Source: Babesia bovis T2Bo (Eukaryota > Apicomplexa > Aconoidasida > Piroplasmida > Babesiidae). From it: a stretch of DNA of 64,000 bases. The notes beneath the pieces are model-generated. The model ran no database searches. It was given only the letters and a program-made list of their open reading frames with translations, and was not told where the DNA came from. The translations under genes were made by a program, and so were the position numbers. Position 1 is the first letter of the stretch; each line of letters opens with the position of its first letter. Shown here in pieces: positions 57,557-64,000 of this stretch. The stretch lies in assembly GCF_000165395.2 (NCBI RefSeq), contig NC_010575.1:2403001-2467000 (forward strand). The letters run 5' to 3'.

Positions 57557-58394
57557 ATGCGGGATAGAAGTCGATCTCCAATAAGAATTAAAAGGGAGTC
57601 ACCGGAATCGCGTGGCTCTCACCGTCGGGAATCATACGGCAGGGAGCATCTCGTTCGAGTTAAAGAGGAGCTTGGCGCCAGGCCTATACGTATCGATTCA
57701 AGGGGAAGGCCATATAAAGATGAAGATCGACCTCGCTCGAAAAAGAGCGGCTCTGCCATTGTTATAGGTAATGATGTATCCAGTGGATCACATTCCATAG
57801 AACCGGAAAAGGAGAATTTCGAGCCATCTGGTTTACTAGCAGCAGAGACCAATACGCGCAATGGAGTGGTTATGAAGGTAGGTTATTGCACGTTGCCATA
57901 TTATCTTTAGTACACCCCTCCTCCTGAATCACGGATGTCGCCTGTATCATGGCGACTCTATGTATTCAAACCTGACCCTGAAGATCCCAAGAATACACAA
58001 GTACTAAAGACCATTATGCTGGACAAGCAGGAGTATTACCTCATTGGCTGCGACCAGCGGGTGGCTGACATACAGTTATTCCACCCTACCATATCCAAGC
58101 AGCACGCGGTGATACAGCACAGATTACAGGATAATAAACGCGTAAGGTACGTCTTTATATATTCTGTCTCTTGATTATTCGCCTCTGCTCGATTACATTA
58201 TATACAGGCCCTATTTGATTGACCTTGAAAGTACGAATGGTAGCTTTATCAATGGAGAGCGTATAGAAAAGAGTAGGTACTACGAGTTGAAGTAGGTCCA
58301 TGTGTAATACATAAGCATATACAGAGAAAACGATATATTAAAGTTCGGTTTCTCCAGCAGGGAGTACGTGGTACTCCATGACAAGTGCGTGTGA
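57557..58394 (+). CDS. SNIP1/Pml1-like FHA domain protein
   Basis: Four exons: 57557-57877, 57911-58146, 58208-58291 and 58325-58394, with introns of 33, 61 and 33 nt; 236 residues. The N-terminus is Arg/Ser-rich (RDRSRSPIRIKRESPESRG), typical of splicing factors. YTPPPES leads into an FHA domain (~residues 118-236) with WRLYVF, LIGCDQRVADIQL, HPTISKQHAVIQHR, PYLIDLESTNGSFINGERI and DILKFGFSSREYVVLH, the conserved phospho-threonine-binding loops. The order and motifs match SNIP1/Pml1, a subunit of the spliceosomal RES complex that aids pre-mRNA retention and splicing. All exon phases agree. It is tail to tail with the ATR-like gene, 47 bp apart. Confidence 0.9.
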
Positions 58395-58441
58395 CTGGTG
58401 CACATGATTACTGTGTAATAATCGCAACAAACTGTAAGGGG

Positions 58442-61400
58442 CTACAACCATGGAGCCCATCCTACAAACATCTTCGACAAGTGAGCGTGTGACGTTGCTA
58501 CTTGGATCAGTTTCTGCAACTGTTCACGTGGTTCCATGAACTCCGCTACACTTTCGAAGTTCTGCAGTGCCTGAGCATCGCTCAGGTCCTCTTCATCTCT
58601 TGACTTTGAATGGCTAGAGTTAATTTCTACTGACGGCATTACCACGTTCAATGCTCCTCTTAATTTATTTTCTATGCACTGTATTACCTTTTGGGAATGT
58701 CCAGCTGCATTGTGTACTTGCTCACCTCTATGCCATTCTATAAGCGGATCGAATACAAAATTCATCAATATGGCAGTAATTTTATGCCTTTCTAGGTGTA
58801 GCGTTTGGAGGAACTTGAGTGCTTGTGAGTAGAACGGCCCGTCGTTGGCGGTACCGCATACTCCGAGGTTACATACGACATTCTGTGTCATCCTGAAGGG
58901 CACGAGCTCGGGTACAGCTAGTTGTAACCCCTTGCCAAACAGACAATCGAAGTCAACGTGCATGATCTGTCCGGTCAATAGGTTAAGCAAGATATTCTCT
59001 GCGTGCCGGTCACCTAGGCCTACTATATATCCCAGTATGCTCCATACGGCGCATGTATGTATAAACTCCTTTCTTGCGGTGAACCATGCCGTAGGGTCTC
59101 TCTTGAACACTTTATAATAAGCTCGATGTAATACCGGCGGTCTTCTATCACACAGTTTCCGGAACAGGTTCAAGCTCTCTACGTAGTTCTTATCCGTTAC
59201 GCTAGTGGCGTAGTTTGAGATATCTGCTCTGCACTCACGGTCAATGGACTCCGAGACCCTGCGCAGCTCTTCTGTAACCACTGATCGCATGGTTGCCATA
59301 TTAGGCACCCATTCAATTATCCCGGCGACTTCGCTTAGTGGTACCACACTATAGCACTGCAGCGGCATCCCTGTATGCTGGTTCCTTAATAACTTCGCTA
59401 TATACTGTGTCACTTCCATCATACGTTTATCTTTGCGCAAATCGCCTTTTACTTCATTCTTTATCAGAAAGTTAAGCAAGTCACCACTAGCCGCTATGAA
59501 CCCAACTCGTTTAGGCTTCTGCTTTGAATTTAATATTCTCATCTGTTCGTCCAGGCCGCATATACGTGATTTTTCTACCATCTGGTCGTAATGCACTATG
59601 AACTCGAAGCTTAGGTTCCGATTAGTGGGTATGATGACGTACTTCTTGCAGTCGTTACTATTAATTAGTCGCCACAACCCCTGGAACCTCAAGGCCGACT
59701 TCTCGTTTATGGACACGCTGGTATCCATTGCTACGTGTATAAGCTCCGTGAATATGGACCGATAGTGCTCCACTATAGTGGCTGACGGTGGCGATATCTC
59801 TCGTGCTTTCTTCTCGATGCTTATATGTATCTGCCTCATATGTGAATTCACTGAATGGGCGAAGTAGAGCGTTGACCACAGCGCCTGCTTGGGGTACCTA
59901 GCAACAAGTCTGGCCACTAGTGTCTGGAACAACGGCTGTCCCAGTAACTTATGGTTGCACCGACTCATTAACTGCGATATAACGGAGTACCAGTAGTACT
60001 GCGGCAAGGGGTCGTTGTGGCGCATGAATGAGTCCATGATGGCATTGGCGAAAATCTGGCACGCTTCATTCTCAAATGTCACATTACCCATACACTGGTT
60101 GGTATTCGGCGTGCAGTAGAAGCACAGTATCGCTATTACTTTGGTGAGTATATCCACAATATCCATGTTAACCCAGGGTTCAGTTGAGTTGCCGTGGCTA
60201 GTGTTATGGCTCTCCCTACCGCTGGCGCCACTGTCGTTATGCAGCTTCATATCGCAGTAGCTCGATATTCTATCGTCATTCCCTGAGAGTGCAGCGCCCT
60301 TGTCCATGGTAGGCACCATGAACGTCAACGCCTGGAGGTAGGCGTTGATCGTTGCTGGCACCAACTGGACAAAAGTGAATATCCCGGACACACCGTCGAC
60401 TCCAGTTATTTTATATGTATGCTCCACTGAACCACTCAGTGGCCCCCTTCGTGAGCATATGGCGGAATCATTGAGTACCACCTTCAAGTTCCTGGCGTTC
60501 CGCAGCCGGTGGTCCAGTAACTTGTCCAGGTAATCCGCGTACAACATATTGGCCTTGAAACTCTGCGGTGCTGCTTTCAATATCTCCCTCATGTGGAATA
60601 TTGCACGCTTCGGGATTAGCATGTTACTTGCTGTGTACATCTTCACTAGGTTATAGAACCCCTCGAAGTCGTTACGTGCCAGTGCCTTCAATGCCCCTAT
60701 GGCCTCATCAATCTGCCCCTGGTGTTGCAACGTCAGGGCATGCTCCAATATAACGTCACTTCTTCCGCTGAACGCCTCATCCGCTAGCGATATGCTGCCT
60801 GGTATATGTACATCCACTTTATGCAACCGGCATAACCGATTAAGTGACAACAGCAACTCAATGGCGGCATCCGACTTGCCACCCAATTCAAGTGCCACTT
60901 TAGCGGTTCCCAAGATATCCAGGGACGACTTTAGGCTGTCTTTGGCGCTGCCTTGTACCCAGTAAGTCAATTCGTTGGCGAACCCACGCTCCTGGTAATC
61001 GTACTTGCCACTGTTAAACCTGCTGCACAATCGCAATGCATTTAGCGTTGCTATTTTGTCTAGGTACTTCATGGCCACTACTGTAGACTCCCTTATGGCT
61101 AGCCCCAAGGGCCTTATGAGGTGCTTGAAGCCCTGCTTGATAGTTTCATCAGTTGATACGTAATCATGCTTCTGTAGGTGGCAGATGGCACTAGCCGTCT
61201 GCTCCATGAACCATACATCTATGGGATCCCTCATCATGAGTGACTCCCAGAACACACCCGATTCATTTTCATCCACTGTGCACTGGGTTAATTGCGATAG
61301 TGACCCTGATGAATTGGAATCCTGTGGTGTACTTTGTCGTTCAACTAGGAATATATCGCTACCTTTAATCTCTTCGTAGGGTATCTCCAGCAGTGAGCAT

Positions 61401-64000
61401 TCCGTTGACGTCTTCTTGGCCATTATTGCATCCAGCTCATCCCATAACGCAAGCTTCCAGCATGCAGTGATGGATTCCGCGATGAGTGACTCTGCTGAGC
61501 TTTCAAGATCCGGTGTTGGCAGCTTGATGAATACCGTGGGCCCCGTCATCTGTATAATGCGGTACCAGCTAGCCCATAGCCTGGGATCCTGCGATGTCTT
61601 CAACAGTCGGTTATAGACATCGCAGGCCTCCCTATACTTACCACGGCACTCGTATGAAAACGCTCTGCATACATCCTGCTGGTTCTTGTACACAGCTAGA
61701 TTACGGGCACTGGCTGGTGCATTGAAGCTGTTCTCAACGTTACTGTTACATACATCCACGATGCTAGCGCTTTTGCGCGATCTCTGGAAGTTATCGTTGA
61801 GCACTATCGTTGAGATACACACCAACGAATCGTAGTCCCCTAGACCTAGGTAACCACGGCATAGCAGTGATATAATTGTCTGTGGATCCAGTCCACCATT
61901 GTCCACTACGTTCTTTTTTAACTCGCGGTTACTCAGTGACCTGTATGGGTCGTTGAAATTGTATATCCTCGGCTCCAGTGCAAGCTTCTTCTCGATTATC
62001 ATGACGCCTCTGGCGTATGAACCACACGATATAGCAGCGTGTGCCACTAATAGCTCGGGCACTGCAAACAAAATGGAGTCTAGCCTTTTCATCTTGACTA
62101 CCAGTTGCCTCTCTATATGCTTGTTAGATACCTTCTCGGTACCCGACTCAGTCTTCCTCTTCTTGGGAGAGCCATTATCCGTGGATTCATTCCTTAGTTT
62201 AATGAGCTCCTTTCGGTATCTATCTGCCAGCACCTTTATACCGTCCAACAGATTGAATATAGCCTGGCACGACGTATACTGGTCTGTAATATCCAGTTTA
62301 CGTACATGTTTGCAAACTACTTCATAGGGTGGCTCCCACTTGATACCAAAAGTGGTACTGTCCCGTTTCAGGATGTTACACAACAAAGAGGCTACTCGCT
62401 TCCCGATGACCAGGCAGTTTTCATCATCTAGGAAGTGCACGCATGACTCCACTATATATGGCAGGAGGAACGTCAAGACTGAAGGTATCTTGACCATTGC
62501 CAAATCACATGCCCTGAATAGCGGGAGCGCAGGGCAAGTATCAGGTAGCATTTTCAGTAGCCACCATACAAACGATTTAATATCCAGTACTGTATTTACA
62601 TCCAGGCAAGTTTCAATTAAATTCTCTATTGACCTGTTCCTCAGGAAACTGGTTGCACGATAGGGTTCAATAGCTCTTCGGATTACCTTATCAAACGATT
62701 TGTTCCACCTGCGTGCCATCTGGTCCAAATCCTTTGTTGACCTGATACCACCCTTGTAGAGTCCCATTAACTTCAGGATTTCCTGTATGCAGTACAAGGC
62801 AACCTGCAGGTGCATGTTTGGTATAAGGTAGTCACGCAGCACTACGTCACCCAGTTCCCGGGGGTCCGCTTGTGCGCACTGTACGTATGCACTAACGGTC
62901 TTGCGAGGTACCTGGAATCTCCCGAGGTCACATGGCACGTAGCCCAGGATTGAGCAGCACTCCGTGGCCAGGGTGGTGGGTGTCTTGGAGAAGTCATCTG
63001 AGTACTCGGCAATCGTGCACAGAGCCGCCTCCGCCAAGCTGGATGCCGGCTGCCTGCAGTGCTCCATGTTTGATACGAATGGGTTCAGCTCTAGCAGGTG
63101 GTTGGCAGTGATGGCAGCAGCTTCCCTGGTGATGTATGGCACCTTTACTCTATCACCTCTGTGGAGCAATGCAGCCAGCATTGCCAGCTTGATCTCTATA
63201 CCCTTTACGTCTAAGGGTGACCTGACCACTGAAACTACACAATCGACATATGAGCACAGCCGCGCTCCATCACTCATGTCATTGAGTCTTGACTTTATTT
63301 CCTCTATAAGGCCACGGCTCTTCTGTGGGTCTATACCTAGCGCCTCTATAAGTGCCACGTTGTATGCAATACCGGGCGCACAGAGCCCTAGGATCTCCGC
63401 TGATATTTTACGGGAGAACACTCTCCAGCATGTCAGTAGCACTGACCCTATATGCTCGTTAACCTGCTGCAGTGTCAGCACCTCGATCAAGCGGTCACAG
63501 AATACGTCTATATCACCCTGATACAGGCAGATCAAAATGGCTATGCAGTTATAGGTCCTTGCTATATGTACGTATGACATGCGATCTTTGTCGTGGTATC
63601 CATATATTTCTGGATAGAACACACGTTTATTTTTTAGGGCAAAGTTGAGCGTTTGCTGCGCTCGGTTTAACCATACTGCCACGAAGTACTCCAGTATGCG
63701 TACGAAATTCTCCTGGAGGTATTCAACTAGTGCCGGTAGGTCTATAGCAGACTCGCTTAAGCTGTCTTTGCTACTCTCGCTTAGCGCCTCTGGCGAGTTG
63801 GTTGGTTCCATTACATCTGATGATAGAGCTATAGAGTCCATGGTTGGTAATGTACCATGCTCAAACTCGGAAGCCACGTAATTACTGCCACTGTCCACCA
63901 CTTTGGGTTGAGTTGTATTTGTCTGTGCACAGCTAGCGTTCGACGGAGCCTGGCTCGGGTTAGAGTCCTGCTGGCTTATGCCAACCTGTTGGTTAACGGG
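58442..64000 (-). CDS. ATR-like PI3K-related protein kinase, 3' part
   Basis: The frame is open from the right window edge to the stop at 58442-58444, giving at least 1852 residues; the 5' end lies outside. Most of it is helical-repeat (HEAT/FAT-like). The kinase lies near the end: N-lobe KPKRVGFIAASG, VKGDLRKDKRMMEV (compare DDLRKD in ATR) and CYSVVPLSEVAGIIEWV, the catalytic GLGDRHAENIL, the metal-binding HVDFDCLFGKG, and LAVPELVPFRMTQNVV, which fits ATR/Mec1 (VPFRLTHNM) better than ATM or TOR. The last ~30 residues are a FATC domain ending KMFVGWAPWL. ATR signals stalled replication forks and DNA damage in the nucleus. The frame needs no intron here. Confidence 0.85.
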   Translation of the reverse strand, partial: PVNQQVGISQQDSNPSQAPSNASCAQTNTTQPKVVDSGSNYVASEFEHGTLPTMDSIALSSDVMEPTNSPEALSESSKDSLSESAIDLPALVEYLQENFVRILEYFVAVWLNRAQQTLNFALKNKRVFYPEIYGYHDKDRMSYVHIARTYNCIAILICLYQGDIDVFCDRLIEVLTLQQVNEHIGSVLLTCWRVFSRKISAEILGLCAPGIAYNVALIEALGIDPQKSRGLIEEIKSRLNDMSDGARLCSYVDCVVSVVRSPLDVKGIEIKLAMLAALLHRGDRVKVPYITREAAAITANHLLELNPFVSNMEHCRQPASSLAEAALCTIAEYSDDFSKTPTTLATECCSILGYVPCDLGRFQVPRKTVSAYVQCAQADPRELGDVVLRDYLIPNMHLQVALYCIQEILKLMGLYKGGIRSTKDLDQMARRWNKSFDKVIRRAIEPYRATSFLRNRSIENLIETCLDVNTVLDIKSFVWWLLKMLPDTCPALPLFRACDLAMVKIPSVLTFLLPYIVESCVHFLDDENCLVIGKRVASLLCNILKRDSTTFGIKWEPPYEVVCKHVRKLDITDQYTSCQAIFNLLDGIKVLADRYRKELIKLRNESTDNGSPKKRKTESGTEKVSNKHIERQLVVKMKRLDSILFAVPELLVAHAAISCGSYARGVMIIEKKLALEPRIYNFNDPYRSLSNRELKKNVVDNGGLDPQTIISLLCRGYLGLGDYDSLVCISTIVLNDNFQRSRKSASIVDVCNSNVENSFNAPASARNLAVYKNQQDVCRAFSYECRGKYREACDVYNRLLKTSQDPRLWASWYRIIQMTGPTVFIKLPTPDLESSAESLIAESITACWKLALWDELDAIMAKKTSTECSLLEIPYEEIKGSDIFLVERQSTPQDSNSSGSLSQLTQCTVDENESGVFWESLMMRDPIDVWFMEQTASAICHLQKHDYVSTDETIKQGFKHLIRPLGLAIRESTVVAMKYLDKIATLNALRLCSRFNSGKYDYQERGFANELTYWVQGSAKDSLKSSLDILGTAKVALELGGKSDAAIELLLSLNRLCRLHKVDVHIPGSISLADEAFSGRSDVILEHALTLQHQGQIDEAIGALKALARNDFEGFYNLVKMYTASNMLIPKRAIFHMREILKAAPQSFKANMLYADYLDKLLDHRLRNARNLKVVLNDSAICSRRGPLSGSVEHTYKITGVDGVSGIFTFVQLVPATINAYLQALTFMVPTMDKGAALSGNDDRISSYCDMKLHNDSGASGRESHNTSHGNSTEPWVNMDIVDILTKVIAILCFYCTPNTNQCMGNVTFENEACQIFANAIMDSFMRHNDPLPQYYWYSVISQLMSRCNHKLLGQPLFQTLVARLVARYPKQALWSTLYFAHSVNSHMRQIHISIEKKAREISPPSATIVEHYRSIFTELIHVAMDTSVSINEKSALRFQGLWRLINSNDCKKYVIIPTNRNLSFEFIVHYDQMVEKSRICGLDEQMRILNSKQKPKRVGFIAASGDLLNFLIKNEVKGDLRKDKRMMEVTQYIAKLLRNQHTGMPLQCYSVVPLSEVAGIIEWVPNMATMRSVVTEELRRVSESIDRECRADISNYATSVTDKNYVESLNLFRKLCDRRPPVLHRAYYKVFKRDPTAWFTARKEFIHTCAVWSILGYIVGLGDRHAENILLNLLTGQIMHVDFDCLFGKGLQLAVPELVPFRMTQNVVCNLGVCGTANDGPFYSQALKFLQTLHLERHKITAILMNFVFDPLIEWHRGEQVHNAAGHSQKVIQCIENKLRGALNVVMPSVEINSSHSKSRDEEDLSDAQALQNFESVAEFMEPREQLQKLIQVATSHAHLSKMFVGWAPWL

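Noticed and set aside
58845..63881. Plus-strand frames opposite the ATR-like gene
   Set aside because: Shadows of the kinase gene; no motifs and no splice logic.

Overview
This window is protein-coding nuclear DNA from an apicomplexan parasite of the piroplasm group, most likely Babesia or a close relative such as Theileria equi. I base this on four things: a moderate base composition, tightly packed genes on both strands, many very short introns (33 to 45 nt, GT...AG), and gene content that includes a nuclear-encoded apicoplast RNA polymerase alpha subunit beside ordinary eukaryotic genes (VPS13, MRG15-like, FUN14, SNIP1-type FHA, an ATR-like kinase). The species cannot be fixed from the sequence alone. 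No rRNA, tRNA, CRISPR, insertion sequence or prokaryotic feature was recognised.

Left part (1-12.8 kb): an FCP1/SCP-type phosphatase (-), an ankyrin-methyltransferase fusion (+, two exons), a coiled-coil protein (+), a five-exon coiled-coil protein (-) whose stop codon interlocks with its neighbour's, cytosolic-type asparaginyl-tRNA synthetase (+, possible alternative starts), and a two-exon major-facilitator transporter (+).

Middle part (12.8-31.3 kb): the outstanding feature, a head-to-tail array of ten intronless paralogous genes, all on the + strand, one every ~1.8-2.1 kb. Each encodes a ~410-450 residue protein with a signal peptide and no membrane anchor. The proteins are built of about three beta-rich modules that remind me of the piroplasm FAINT (DUF529) domain. 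They are probably exported or host-facing proteins, perhaps related to spherical-body proteins. They fall into a clade of three (genes 1-3) and a clade of seven (genes 4-10). A 53-bp near-identical tract in genes 2 and 3 suggests gene conversion, and at least six copies share an upstream GAAAATTCYYTCG-like element.

Right part (31.5-64 kb): housekeeping genes resume. In order: a 3622-residue VPS13-like lipid-transfer protein (-), a triple CCCH zinc-finger protein (-), a ~2 kb gap with a cluster of perfect inverted repeats and a possible small four-exon gene, apicoplast RpoA (+), an MRG15-like chromatin protein (-), a VHS/GAT trafficking protein (+, ends through a 34-nt intron), a FUN14 mitochondrial protein (+, 33-nt intron), a multi-pass membrane protein (-), a B-box coiled-coil protein (+), a small type I membrane protein (-), a four-exon SNIP1/Pml1-like FHA protein (+), and the 3' part of an ATR-like kinase gene (-) that runs off the right edge.

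Genes are often tail to tail with gaps of 2-50 bp, and divergent pairs share short promoters. The array is the only clearly lineage-specific, expanded part; the remainder is conserved core genome. All exon joins were inferred by reading frame and splice sites, without transcript data.
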